This document shows, in pieces, positions 52,020 through 61,394 of a stretch of 64,000 nucleotides of DNA (the stretch's first letter is position 1; each line of letters opens with the position of its first letter). Origin of the DNA: Providencia rettgeri (GTDB taxonomy: Bacteria; Pseudomonadota; Gammaproteobacteria; Enterobacterales; Enterobacteriaceae); NCBI RefSeq assembly GCF_023205015.1, contig NZ_CP096258.1, positions 3,224,001 through 3,288,000 on the forward strand. Direction: 5' to 3'. The notes under the pieces were generated by a model, which was given only the letters and a program-made list of their open reading frames with translations, was not told the DNA's origin and made no database searches. The position numbers and the translations under genes were made by a program.

Positions 52020-52745
52020 ATGTCCACTTACATCATTGCAGATTTGCATTTGAGTGAAGATGAACCGGCGATCACCGCCGGTTTTATTAATTTCATTCAA
52101 CAGCAAGCCATCCATGCCGAAAGCCTGTATATTCTCGGTGATTTTTTTAATTATTGGGTGGGCGATGATGATACCAATCCGCTACATCAGCAAGTTGCCA
52201 ACGAACTAAAACAGCTCACTGACCGTGGAGTTCCTTGCTATTTCATTAATGGAAATCGGGATTTTTTAATTGGTAAACGCTATGCGAAACAGTGTGGCAT
52301 GACCATACTCCCACAAGAAACATTGCTCGAACTTTATGGTAAGCGTATTTTAATTCTGCATGGTGATACTTTATGCACCGATGATGCCGCCTATCAAAAT
52401 TACCGTAAAAAAGTTCACACACCTTGGATCCAACGAGTATTTTTACTACTCCCTCTCTTCATACGTCGCCGTATCGCACAAAAAATGCGGCAAAACAGCC
52501 AATATGCAAGCAGCATGAAAGCCGAATCGATTATGGACGTCAATTCAAAAGCCGTTATTGATGCATTACAAAGGCACCAAGCGCAATGGATGATCCATGG
52601 TCATACTCACCGGCCTGCCATTCATGAGATAAATGTTGGCGGTAAATTGCATTATCGGGGTGTATTAGGTGCATGGCACCACGAAGGTTCCGCCTTTGTG
52701 ATTAACGAGCAAGGCATTGAACTGATTTTCTTTCCCTTTGAGTAA
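52020..52745 (+). CDS. lpxH: LpxH UDP-2,3-diacylglucosamine hydrolase
   Basis: A 241-aa metallophosphoesterase of lipid A synthesis; it cleaves UDP-2,3-diacylglucosamine to lipid X plus UMP at the inner membrane. Metal motifs are in order: ADLHLSED (D8, H10), LGDFFNYWVGDDD, NGNRDFLIG, ILHGDTLC and HGHTHRPAIHEI. Length equals E. coli LpxH (240). It lies between ppiB and purE, all in one direction with short gaps. Confidence 0.96.
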   Translation: MSTYIIADLHLSEDEPAITAGFINFIQQQAIHAESLYILGDFFNYWVGDDDTNPLHQQVANELKQLTDRGVPCYFINGNRDFLIGKRYAKQCGMTILPQETLLELYGKRILILHGDTLCTDDAAYQNYRKKVHTPWIQRVFLLLPLFIRRRIAQKMRQNSQYASSMKAESIMDVNSKAVIDALQRHQAQWMIHGHTHRPAIHEINVGGKLHYRGVLGAWHHEGSAFVINEQGIELIFFPFE

Positions 52746-52901
52746 GTTCGCCTAACTAACCATTTTCAATATATTTCCATGCTCGTTTGCTTAATCATTA
52801 ACCACGCAAACGTTTTCCTTACTGCTTTACCATGATATGATCAAGCCAATTCAATTTCCCACCTCAGGGTGATGTTTTTTTTCAATACAGGAAAGCACCA
52901 A

Positions 52902-53417
52902 ATGACTGCCCAAGTTCCTGCTCAATCTGCGGCAAAAATCGCCATTGTTATGGGTTCTAAAAGTGATTGGACAACCATGCAGCACGCGGCTGATGTATTA
53001 TCTGAACTCCAAATTCCTTTTCATGTCGAAATCGTCTCTGCACACCGCACACCAGATAAACTATTTTCTTTTGCTGAAACCGCCAAAGTGAACGGCTTTG
53101 ATGTGATTATTGCAGGCGCGGGTGGTGCCGCACATCTACCAGGAATGATTGCCGCTAAAACATTAGTCCCTGTTTTTGGGGTTCCGGTGCAAAGCGCTGC
53201 ATTGAGTGGTGTTGATAGCTTATATTCTATCGTGCAAATGCCTAAAGGTATTCCTGTTGGTACGTTAGCCATCGGTAAAGCAGGTGCCGCAAACGCAGCG
53301 CTGTTAGCCGCACAAGTATTAGCGATAAGTGATACTGCTATTTTCAATCGACTCACCGCATGGCGGGAAGCGCAAACCAAAGATGTGTTAAACAACCCAG
53401 ATCCGAGGAACGCCTAA
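52902..53417 (+). CDS. purE: PurE N5-carboxyaminoimidazole ribonucleotide mutase
   Basis: A 171-aa cytosolic enzyme converting N5-CAIR to CAIR in purine synthesis. The family active site is visible: IVMGSKSDWTTM near the N-terminus, ISAHRTPDKL-type VSAHRTPDKLFSFAE, IIAGAGGAAHLPGM, and VPVQSAALSGVDSLYSIVQMPKGIPVGTLAIG. The ATG at 52902 fits the family; the longer frame from 52869 adds an unrelated N-terminus. It is translationally coupled to purK (TAATG). Confidence 0.95.
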   Translation: MTAQVPAQSAAKIAIVMGSKSDWTTMQHAADVLSELQIPFHVEIVSAHRTPDKLFSFAETAKVNGFDVIIAGAGGAAHLPGMIAAKTLVPVFGVPVQSAALSGVDSLYSIVQMPKGIPVGTLAIGKAGAANAALLAAQVLAISDTAIFNRLTAWREAQTKDVLNNPDPRNA

Positions 53418-54499
53418 TGAAACCCGTTTGCGTTCTTGGTAATGGCCAATTAGGCCGTATGCTGCGCCAAGCTGGCGAGCCATTAGGCATTGCCGTCTTT
53501 CCTGTTGGGCTTGATGCCGAGCCGGAAGCGGTTCCTTATCAACAAAGCGTCATCACCGCGGAAATTGAACGCTGGCCAGAAACCCCACTAACAAAAGAAT
53601 TAGCTCGCCATAATGCCTTTATTAATCGTGATATTTTTCCACGTTTAGCGGATAGGTTTCCACAAAAAAGCATATTTGATAGCTTAAATTTAGCTACCGC
53701 GCCGTGGGCGTTACTTGAATCCCCTGAGCAATGGCCTGAACTTTTCGCCACCTTAGGTGATTTTTTGATCGTGAAACGCAGAACGGGCGGCTATGACGGC
53801 CGCGGCCAATGGCGTGTTCGCCCCGGCGATGAAAAAGAGCTACCAGCAGAAATTTATGGTGAGTGCATCGTTGAACAAGGTATCCCATTTGATGCCGAAG
53901 TTTCTGTGATTGGGGCGCGTAATGCTGCGGGTGAGTCTGTTTTTTATCCGATCACCCATAATTTACACCAAGAAGGTATTTTGCGGACAAGTGTGGCTTT
54001 CCCTAAGTCAACTAACCCACAACAAGAACACGCTCAAGCCATGCTTAGCGCGGTCATGGATGAGTTAGGATATATTGGTGTGATGGCCATGGAATGCTTT
54101 GTCGTAGGTGATAACCTACTGATTAACGAGATTGCGCCTCGAGTACACAATAGCGGCCATTGGACACAAAATGGCGCATCCATTAGCCAATTTGAGCTGC
54201 ATTTACGTGCCATATTAGACCTACCGATGCCGTCACCTGAAGTGTATAGCCCTGCTGTTATGGTCAATTTAATCGGTACTGATGTAAATATAGACTGGCT
54301 GAGCTTACCCCTCGTTCACCTTCACTGGTATGAAAAAGAAGTACGCCCAGCTCGTAAAGTTGGCCATTTAAACCTTTCTCATAGTGACCACGACCAGTTA
54401 TCTGCAACACTTAACGCATTGACTTCACTTTTGCCAAATGAGTACAAAAGTGGCATTGAGTGGGCAAATGCAAAATTAGACTGGTACTCTCATCAATAA
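53417..54499 (+). CDS. purK: PurK N5-carboxyaminoimidazole ribonucleotide synthase
   Basis: A 360-aa ATP-grasp enzyme that makes N5-CAIR from AIR, bicarbonate and ATP. The N-terminus VCVLGNGQLGRMLRQAGEPLG is characteristic; VKRRTGGYDGRGQWRV is the ATP-binding loop, and INEIAPRVHNSGHWTQNG the metal/ATP site. E. coli PurK is 355 aa. The ATG overlaps the purE stop by one base. A hairpin follows. Confidence 0.96.
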   Translation: MKPVCVLGNGQLGRMLRQAGEPLGIAVFPVGLDAEPEAVPYQQSVITAEIERWPETPLTKELARHNAFINRDIFPRLADRFPQKSIFDSLNLATAPWALLESPEQWPELFATLGDFLIVKRRTGGYDGRGQWRVRPGDEKELPAEIYGECIVEQGIPFDAEVSVIGARNAAGESVFYPITHNLHQEGILRTSVAFPKSTNPQQEHAQAMLSAVMDELGYIGVMAMECFVVGDNLLINEIAPRVHNSGHWTQNGASISQFELHLRAILDLPMPSPEVYSPAVMVNLIGTDVNIDWLSLPLVHLHWYEKEVRPARKVGHLNLSHSDHDQLSATLNALTSLLPNEYKSGIEWANAKLDWYSHQ

Positions 54500-54520
54500 A
54501 TAGGGAAAATAGCCCTATTC

Positions 54521-54548
54521 GATGCCCGAAACTATTTTCGGGCATTAT
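54521..54548 (+). terminator. Terminator after purK
   Basis: Stem ATGCCCGAAA / TTTCGGGCAT with short loop. It ends the purEK transcript; an additional small hairpin (AGGG..CCCT) lies at 54502-54519. Confidence 0.75.
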
Positions 54549-54615
54549 GCTATTTTCGCCGTCATCCAGAAAACAAATATCCTGATTTAAGGTGTGCGGC
54601 ATTACTGGAGTCAAT

Positions 54616-55844
54616 ATGTCCTCGCAGACTTTTAGTCCGTTTTATCAGTGGTGCATTCTTATTCTGTTAGGGCTGGTTTACTTTTTAGCCACCGCGACAA
54701 CCTTTACCTCTCTTGGTGTGGTTTTACCTGAGATGATAAGTGAGCTCAAATGGAGCTGGAGCGAGGCTGGATTTGGTTTTACGCTGCTGGGCTTAACCTG
54801 TGGACTGGCGAGTTTCCTCCCGTCTCTGTTGATCCGTAAAGTCGGTGTACGGGTTACTTTATTGCTAGGCACCAGTGTATTTGTTGCCGGCTTTTACAGT
54901 CTGTATTCCACCCATGCCATTAGCACCTATTTTTTAGGCACAGCATTAATTGGTATTGGTTTCACCTTACTCGCCACCGTTCCGGGGACTTACGTACTTT
55001 CGCGGTTATTTGAAAAACAATCCCTTGCCTTTGGGTTATATTTCACCATCGGGGGCCTGGGGGGTGTTGCAGGCCCTTGGATTTACTTTTACGCATCAAA
55101 CCAATTAGGCTCATGGCGCATGCATTGGGTTCTATGTGCCGTTTATCTTAGCATCGTCACGTTAATCACGATTTTTATGCTACGTGAAGGTAAAAAAGAG
55201 CAAGAGCACGCAAAAAAGGTGATGCAGAAACAAGTTAGTGATGCAAGTAAGCCTATTTATCGCACTGCTGAAGTATGGACCGTCGGCAGAGCGCTACGGA
55301 CATGGCAGTTCTACTTGATTGCTGCGACTTATACCTCGTTTTTATGGTGTGGCATTACCGTTAACAGTTTTGCTGTTGCCCATATTGAAGAGCGTGGCTT
55401 TGGCATGACCGTGGCAGTTTCATTATTAAGCACTATGGCATTTGTGAATGCATTCTCAAGGTTTATTGGTGGGGCGGCGGGTGAATGGTTAGAACCGAAG
55501 AAACTATTAATCGGTAGCCTAATTATCATGGTGTTAGGTGTTATTTTCCTCAGTATTGCCACCTCATGGCTTTGGCTTATTCTGTTTGTGTTATGCGTGG
55601 GTATTTGACCTTTTTGGCATCCAGTGTTTTACTGTCAAATTATTTTGGTCGAGGCCCATACCTAGAGCTATTTTCTGTGGTGAATTTAATCTCAACCGTT
55701 GCCTGTTTAGCGCCTTTCATTGCCGGTGGTATCAAAGACTTAACTGGCAGTTTCACCCCTGCATTTTTGGTTATTGCCGCGCCTGTTATCATCATTTTAT
55801 TGCTTACTTTGATGATGAAGCCCCCTGCCCTCTATCACAAATAA
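54616..55844 (+). pseudogene. MFS transporter with frameshift
   Basis: Two overlapping frames together give a normal 12-helix major-facilitator protein of about 409 aa: frame one from 54616 to the TGA at 55606-55608 (helices 1-10, with GLTCGLASFLPSLLIRKVGVR between helices 2 and 3), then the next frame from about 55594 (RGYLTFLASSVLLSNYFGRGPYLELFS, helices 11-12). The expected G-x-G-Y junction is broken by a net one-base loss near 55600. It is either a recent pseudogene or a sequencing error. The substrate is unknown; the fold resembles monocarboxylate/oxalate-type carriers (OFA/MCT group). Confidence 0.8.
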
Positions 55845-55848
55845 AAAA

Positions 55849-55875
55849 TCCCGAGTGATTAACTCGGGAAAAATT
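55849..55875. terminator. Terminator after MFS gene
   Basis: Stem TCCCGAGT/ACTCGGGA with loop GATTA and flanking A and T/A tracts. Confidence 0.75.
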
Positions 55876-55969
55876 GAAACCAAAGGGAAAATAAGCTTAA
55901 GACCAGATATTGGATCAAAACATAGCGTTTATTTGCGCCTCCGAAAACCAAACAGAGGCGCAAAATTAA

Positions 55970-57340
55970 TTAAGGTTTTAACAACTCGGGGACTTTTAAT
56001 AAGATAAATTCGTTATCATCCGCTTTATTTGGTTCGCGGCTAGATGAAAACGGAAAATTATTGTCATTACCAACAATAATGTGTTCACTATCAACCACAT
56101 CAACGTTTTCAATGGTGAAGAATGGGAAGGTAAACACGCCATCATTTAGCGGCTTTCTTGCCATATTATTCGGGTCTTTGATATTCATCAAATCAATATA
56201 AGCCTGCTTATCTACTGGTTTGCCTATATTGTTATCTGAAAATTCAATACGATAGACTCGCTTAAATTTAGCGAGATTACTGAAGCAATTTTCCGTATTA
56301 GCACTTTTCGTCCCACAAGCTTTATCTGCCGTGCCTTCACCATTATCACGCTCAATAATTAAGCCGTGGGTATCATCAATGAGATTGAAATCACCAATGG
56401 CATTTTGATTGTCTTCAAAGACATACAACCAGCTTCTACCCGTCCAATCTTGTTTTTTTACATCAAACTCAAGAATACGTGCTGCGCGTTTGCCCTCAAC
56501 ATTCTCATAGTCTTGCTTCTCATCAAGCCAAATCGCACCTTCTAGCATTGGATAGAGCTTAGAACCGTCTGGTGATGAAGCCATACCTTCAAAACCTTTC
56601 GAACGATTAACTTGGAAAGTTACTTTATCTGCAGGTTTACCCGGTGTTATGATTTGATAGTGATCAGGAGAAACCACTTTCTTTCCATCAACTTGTGTTT
56701 CAAACAAGGCTAATACCTTGCCATCCAAATCCATTTTGATTAGGTAAGGGCCAAACTCATCGCCAACCCATAGAGCACCATCCGCAAATTGAAAGCTTTC
56801 AGGGTCAAAATCACTGCCTGTTAAATAGCGTTCTTTTGTGCTCTCATTCGTAATATGAAAAGGAATAATTTTATCGGGGTCATGGAAGAAAACCGTTTTT
56901 AATGGCGTTGTATTACCTGATTGAAAATCAATATCATATTGAGTGACATACAACATAGAATCAGGGGAATTTACTTTATTGCCGAATCCATTGTCGGTTA
57001 AAACCCAGTAGGTCCCGTCCGCCATGCGTTTGATACCCGAGTGCCCTTGCCGTGGCTGGCCTTTGATTGGAATATGCATTCCTGTTGGGCGATCCGCGGA
57101 TTTACCTTCCACTTTCCCTAAGCTATCAACACGAGCGCCAGTGGTAAATTTACCACTTACTTGCATGTCTGAAGGTGCATTTTCGGGGGAAGAAACCGTT
57201 GAATTAACAGGAAGAATGGAGTGACCCGCCAATGTCGCGGGCACTTCTTGTTGTGCAAACCCTGTGATGCTAAATGAAATTAAGCCAGCCAATAAAGAGA
57301 ACGAGCCCAGCTTACGTTTAATCGAATGGTTATTCTGCAT
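55970..57340 (-). CDS. Secreted phytase-like/esterase-like beta-propeller protein
   Basis: A 456-aa exported protein. Residues about 1-29 are the signal peptide (ending GFAQ-Q). The rest is the phytase-like domain (PF13449-type) with DGTYWVLTDNGFGNKVNSPDS, DPESFQFADGALWVGDEFGPYLIKMD, KGFEGMASSPDG and IENVDVVDSEHIIVGNDNNFPFSSSR, probably a six-bladed propeller. Such proteins are annotated as esterase-like activity of phytase family; the substrate is not known and phosphatase or esterase action has not been shown here. Two Cys near CGTKSANTENC may form a disulfide. It is monocistronic. Confidence 0.85.
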   Translation of the reverse strand: MQNNHSIKRKLGSFSLLAGLISFSITGFAQQEVPATLAGHSILPVNSTVSSPENAPSDMQVSGKFTTGARVDSLGKVEGKSADRPTGMHIPIKGQPRQGHSGIKRMADGTYWVLTDNGFGNKVNSPDSMLYVTQYDIDFQSGNTTPLKTVFFHDPDKIIPFHITNESTKERYLTGSDFDPESFQFADGALWVGDEFGPYLIKMDLDGKVLALFETQVDGKKVVSPDHYQIITPGKPADKVTFQVNRSKGFEGMASSPDGSKLYPMLEGAIWLDEKQDYENVEGKRAARILEFDVKKQDWTGRSWLYVFEDNQNAIGDFNLIDDTHGLIIERDNGEGTADKACGTKSANTENCFSNLAKFKRVYRIEFSDNNIGKPVDKQAYIDLMNIKDPNNMARKPLNDGVFTFPFFTIENVDVVDSEHIIVGNDNNFPFSSSREPNKADDNEFILLKVPELLKP

Positions 57341-57465
57341 TGTTATGTTTCCATTATAAGGCTATCAATAATTGATGGCGGAATCATAACTTCGATGAAT
57401 GAAGATTTTATGAAGGATTTTAGACAGTTATTTTACTGAAAAACATGTATTTTATAATGTTCAAT

Positions 57466-57504
57466 ATATCGTGGTATTAAGCTATTTCCTTAATACCACG
57501 ATAT
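57466..57504. terminator. Long hairpin in the ybbP 3' region
   Basis: Perfect 16-bp stem ATATCGTGGTATTAAG / CTTAATACCACGATAT with a 7-nt loop. Followed at 57510-57577 by a repeat-like segment. It could end ybbAP transcription or be part of the repeat. Confidence 0.6.
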
Positions 57505-57577
57505 TTTAAATAATGCGATATGTGTTCCAGCTATCCGAGCGCAATCAACACCCATTCAGCTTGAAGTACCACGAGTA
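57505..57577. repeat. Truncated copy of the palindromic intergenic repeat
   Basis: The right part, CAGCTTGAAGTACCACGAGTATT, matches the right end of the repeat at 49733-49859 (GCGCGAAATATGACGCGTATT). The left part is degenerate. Related sequence also begins at 61352. Confidence 0.45.
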
Positions 57578-57578
57578 T

Positions 57579-60026
57579 TTAACTATTAGGTAAGCGCCGG
57601 TGTTGCCCCCCCGTCCCTAACAAACGTAGCCCCAACCAGCTACCGCAAATAGACAGTAAAATTGCTGCACACAAAGGTAAAAACACCCACATACGCCATT
57701 CTGGCTGCCAAGGAAAATCAAACACTTTACTTTGCAACAACCATAATGCAATTTCTGCCCCAAATGCCGCGGCAAGCCCTGCCATTAAGCCAAGTAAAGC
57801 AAATTCGCTCCACAGGGTTCGACGCATCAATTTTTTACTGGCTCCCAGAGTTCGGTACACCACTAATTCACGTTCCCGTTGGCTCATACCCACTTGAATT
57901 TGAGCCAATAATAGCAACAGCCCACAGAAAATAACCAGCACTACCATCACCTCAAGAGCTTGGCTCACTTGCTGAAGAATTTGCTGAATTTGGGTGATAA
58001 TGGCACCGGTGTCGAGCACATTAATGGTTGGGTAATGGCGGCTAAGTTGCGTTAATAGCTGCCCATCACCTTCATAGTGGAAGCTGCTCAGCCAAGTAGC
58101 TGGCATCTGAGAAAGACTTTCTTCAGAGAAAATAAAATAGAAATTCGGGCGCAAGCTTTCCCAATCAACCGTACGAATGCTACTTACTGTCGCACTAAAG
58201 ACCTGAGCCCCTGCGTTAAATGTAAGTTTATCACCTAATTTCAATCCGAGCTCTTTAACGACCGTTTGCTCAATTGAGACTTCCCCTGCTTTTGGTGGCC
58301 ATGTCCCTTCGTCAACCACATTCGCTGGCGCTAAATCAGATTGCCAAGTTAGGCTTAATTCACGTCGCACGGTATTATTATTTGGATCACGTTGGTCGGC
58401 CCATTCAATCGCTGACTGGTCATTAATATTGGTTAAACGCGCTAACACCACCGGGTTGAACTCTGTGGGTTTCACATCAAACTCAGCCAATAGCTTGGTG
58501 ACAGGCTCAAGCTGTGACTGGTTCATATTGATCAAGAAATAATTTGGGCTATCCGCAGGTAATTGCTGTTGCCAACGGTCAAGTAAATCACCGCGCACTA
58601 AAATCAGCAGCGCCAACAACATAAATGACAACGAAAATGCACTCATTTGTGTGATGGTTTGCAACGGCTGGCGCAGTAGACGGCTTACCGATAAACGCAA
58701 ACTTAATTGGCGGAACTTAATATGGCGCAGCCCCCACAAACCAACCCAACCAATCAGCGCCAGTAGAATGGCAACCACGACAATACCGGCCAAAATTGAC
58801 CACAACAGAGGGTTAACGCCAGCAAATACAAATAAGCCACCAACCACAATTAAAATAACAATCGGCAGATAATAATATAGCGGCCAAACGGGTGACTTGG
58901 CATCTTCACGTAATACTCGTGATGGCTGAGTTGCCATCAGTTGGTAATAGGGACGGCTGCCAACAATAATGGCAATAATAAATAATGTACCGATCGCCCA
59001 AACCCAAGGCATTGAACTCGCAGGCGGCAATTCCTTCGGCAACATCGCCCCTAAGATTTGCATTAAAATGCCTTCAAAAGCCAAACCTAATAGTGAGCCA
59101 AGTAAAGCTGCGGCAATTAAAATCACTAACCACTGCCCAATAATCCATTGACGTAATGCGCTACGCCCTGCCCCTAAGGTTTTTAATACAGCAATTAATT
59201 GATGACGGCTACGGCAGTAATGCGTCATGGAAACCACGACCGCAGCAATGGCTAATAGCAGGGTTAATAAAACTGACAGCAATAAAAACTGTTGAGCACG
59301 TTGGAAGGTTTTCCCCACTGCACCGTTATTTTCGCTTAACGTAAACCAACGCTGATCATTTCGCAGTTCTTGCTCATATTTTTGCTGAAATGCGTCAATA
59401 AGCTGACGATCACCGGCAAACATGTCGCGATACGTTAATCGGCTACCTAATTGAATTGCTCCTGTTAATGGTGCATCTTCAATTGCTATTAATACTCTTG
59501 GGGCAATCTGAAATGGATTAAAACCGCTATCAGGTTCTTGAATTAATTTACCCGAAACTTTTAGCGTCGCATCTCCAATATCAATGTTATCCCCTACATT
59601 GAGGTTCAATAATTCTAATAACCGTGGTGCGACTAATATCTCCCCTTTTATCGGGGTTAACCCAGCCGGTTCAGTGATAAGATCGCCATATAATGGGTAT
59701 GCCTTATCCGCTGCTTTCACTAACACCAGTTGTGGCCGAGCCTCTTCATCTTCCGTCGCATAAGCCATGGTAGAAAATGATATTTGCTGGCTGAGCGTTA
59801 ACCCCTCTTTTTCGGCCTCTTGTAACCATGCAGGGTCGCTTGGATGGGAAGATCGTAACACTAAGTCACCCGCTAACAGTTCACGGCTTTGGTAGCTCAT
59901 GCTATTTTCGATGCGATCGCTAATTCGCCCTAAAGCCAGTACACAAGCAACCGCAAGGGTAAGTGCAAGCCAAACAATCAGTAGTGAGGGGGTTTTCCAT
60001 TCACGCCAAAACCAACGCCAAATCAT
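57579..60026 (-). CDS. ybbP: YbbP, MacB/FtsX-type ABC transporter permease
   Basis: An 815-aa inner-membrane permease with about ten helices in two FtsX-like halves (helices near 15-35, 250-275, 300-330, 340-360, 390-430, 465-490, 695-715, 740-760, 780-800) and large periplasmic loops (MSYQSRELLAGDLVLRSS at the start of the first). It pairs with the ATPase YbbA, 4 bp overlap. Such ABC complexes act as mechanotransmitters or lipoprotein/envelope-stress transporters, but the YbbAP substrate is not settled. E. coli YbbP is 804 aa. Same order as in E. coli relative to tesA. Confidence 0.93.
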   Translation of the reverse strand: MIWRWFWREWKTPSLLIVWLALTLAVACVLALGRISDRIENSMSYQSRELLAGDLVLRSSHPSDPAWLQEAEKEGLTLSQQISFSTMAYATEDEEARPQLVLVKAADKAYPLYGDLITEPAGLTPIKGEILVAPRLLELLNLNVGDNIDIGDATLKVSGKLIQEPDSGFNPFQIAPRVLIAIEDAPLTGAIQLGSRLTYRDMFAGDRQLIDAFQQKYEQELRNDQRWFTLSENNGAVGKTFQRAQQFLLLSVLLTLLLAIAAVVVSMTHYCRSRHQLIAVLKTLGAGRSALRQWIIGQWLVILIAAALLGSLLGLAFEGILMQILGAMLPKELPPASSMPWVWAIGTLFIIAIIVGSRPYYQLMATQPSRVLREDAKSPVWPLYYYLPIVILIVVGGLFVFAGVNPLLWSILAGIVVVAILLALIGWVGLWGLRHIKFRQLSLRLSVSRLLRQPLQTITQMSAFSLSFMLLALLILVRGDLLDRWQQQLPADSPNYFLINMNQSQLEPVTKLLAEFDVKPTEFNPVVLARLTNINDQSAIEWADQRDPNNNTVRRELSLTWQSDLAPANVVDEGTWPPKAGEVSIEQTVVKELGLKLGDKLTFNAGAQVFSATVSSIRTVDWESLRPNFYFIFSEESLSQMPATWLSSFHYEGDGQLLTQLSRHYPTINVLDTGAIITQIQQILQQVSQALEVMVVLVIFCGLLLLLAQIQVGMSQRERELVVYRTLGASKKLMRRTLWSEFALLGLMAGLAAAFGAEIALWLLQSKVFDFPWQPEWRMWVFLPLCAAILLSICGSWLGLRLLGTGGQHRRLPNS

Positions 60027-60709
60027 GCTTCTTCCCTCAACTGCCCATCGACCAAGCGCAAGCGGCGTTGGCAGCGCGCAGCCAGTTCGTTATCGTGGGT
60101 AACCAAAATCAAGGTTGTTCCATGCTCTTTATTCATGGCAAATAATAAATCAGCAATTTTATCCCCGGTGTGACGATCGAGATTTCCCGTTGGTTCATCA
60201 GCAAATAAAATCTGTGGGCGGCCATTAAAAGCACGAGCCAGTGCAACACGCTGCTGCTCACCACCTGACAACTGTGGTGGCATATGTTTTAGGCGATCTT
60301 TTAAGCCTAAATCCGTCAGTAAACTTGCCGCGTGTTGGTAGCTTTCAGACTCAGATTCACCACGTAACAAAGAAGGAAGTTGCACATTTTCAATAGCATT
60401 TAAGGTTGGGATCAACATAAAGGATTGGAACACAAAACCGACACTTTGTGCCCGTAAGCGTGCCCGCTGCTCTTCATCCATTTTAGTGAGGTCTTGACCT
60501 AATAAATTAACCGTTCCACTGGAGCCGTCATCCAACCCCGCAATGATCCCTAACAAGGTTGATTTCCCCGAACCTGACTCCCCAATTAACGCAATTGTTT
60601 GCCCGGACTCGACAATTAGCTCAACTCCTTGCAATATAGTCAGTTCATGTTCACCTTGACCAACACGTTTAATGAGATGATGAACTTCAAGAATATTATT
60701 CGCCGACAT
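60023..60709 (-). CDS. ybbA: YbbA, ABC transporter ATP-binding protein
   Basis: A 228-aa LolD-type ATPase. Walker A GESGSGKST, Q-loop FVFQSFMLIP, signature LSGGEQQRVALARAF, Walker B ILFADEPTGNLD and H-loop VTHD are all present. It drives YbbP. Its start (60709) and that of tesA (60677) overlap by 33 bp on opposite strands, the same divergent overlap found in E. coli; so promoters of each lie inside the other's coding region. Confidence 0.95.
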   Translation of the reverse strand: MSANNILEVHHLIKRVGQGEHELTILQGVELIVESGQTIALIGESGSGKSTLLGIIAGLDDGSSGTVNLLGQDLTKMDEEQRARLRAQSVGFVFQSFMLIPTLNAIENVQLPSLLRGESESESYQHAASLLTDLGLKDRLKHMPPQLSGGEQQRVALARAFNGRPQILFADEPTGNLDRHTGDKIADLLFAMNKEHGTTLILVTHDNELAARCQRRLRLVDGQLREEA

Positions 60710-61318
60710 ATATTGGTATTTCTCCTGTTACTGACTGCAAGTGGGCACGCACTTGCGTCAACTAAGCTATTAATCTTAGGTGATAGCCTGAGTGCAGGCT
60801 ACCGTTTACCGGCTGAGCAGGCTTGGGCCTCCTTGCTTGCCGAACGCTGGCAGAAACTTTCCCCACCCGTTGCTATTGTTAACGGTAGTATTAGTGGGAA
60901 TACCTCTGCACAGGGGTTAGAACGCCTTTCCGTTTTACTCGAACAAAACAAACCTAACTGGGTGTTGATCGAATTAGGTGCAAATGATGGCTTACAAGGT
61001 CTCCCAGTAGAGCAACTCGAAGCTAATTTACAGCAAATTATCGATCAAATCGTGCAATCGGGCGCGAAACCGCTCTTAATGCAAATTCGCATTCCACCTA
61101 ACTATGGCAAACGTTATACGACAAGTTTCGAAAAAGTCTATCCGAAATTGGCGCAAAGTAATCAAATCCCATTACTGCCGTTTTATATGGAAACCGTGAT
61201 AACTAAGCCTGAATGGATACAACAAGATGGTATTCACCCTACCGTTGAAGCCCAGCCATCCATTGCTGATTTTATGGAAAAACAGCTTTTCGAACATATT
61301 TTACCGTCTAGTAAATAA
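60677..61318 (+). CDS. tesA: TesA multifunctional thioesterase/lysophospholipase
   Basis: A 213-aa periplasmic SGNH hydrolase (thioesterase I, protease I, lysophospholipase L1). After a signal peptide (cut near residue 26, ALA-S) come the block I nucleophile motif LGDSLSAGYR, block III GAND, and block V DGIHP with the catalytic Asp and His. E. coli TesA is 208 aa with the same MMNF start, which fixes the ATG at 60677. The 5' end overlaps ybbA. It is followed 76 bp later by ybbO. Confidence 0.95.
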   Translation: MMNFKNIIRRHILVFLLLLTASGHALASTKLLILGDSLSAGYRLPAEQAWASLLAERWQKLSPPVAIVNGSISGNTSAQGLERLSVLLEQNKPNWVLIELGANDGLQGLPVEQLEANLQQIIDQIVQSGAKPLLMQIRIPPNYGKRYTTSFEKVYPKLAQSNQIPLLPFYMETVITKPEWIQQDGIHPTVEAQPSIADFMEKQLFEHILPSSK

Positions 61319-61351
61319 AACAGACGTTAAACAAGGTATTAAACGCTCTTT

Positions 61352-61384
61352 TATACCCGAAATAAATTCAGTTGCATGAAACCA
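61352..61384 (+). repeat. Left-end fragment of the palindromic repeat
   Basis: TATACCCGAAATAAATTCAGTTGC resembles the left end of the repeat at 49733 (AATACGCTAAATAGTTCGAGTTG). Only this end is recognisable. Confidence 0.4.
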
Positions 61385-61394
61385 AGGTAAAGTT

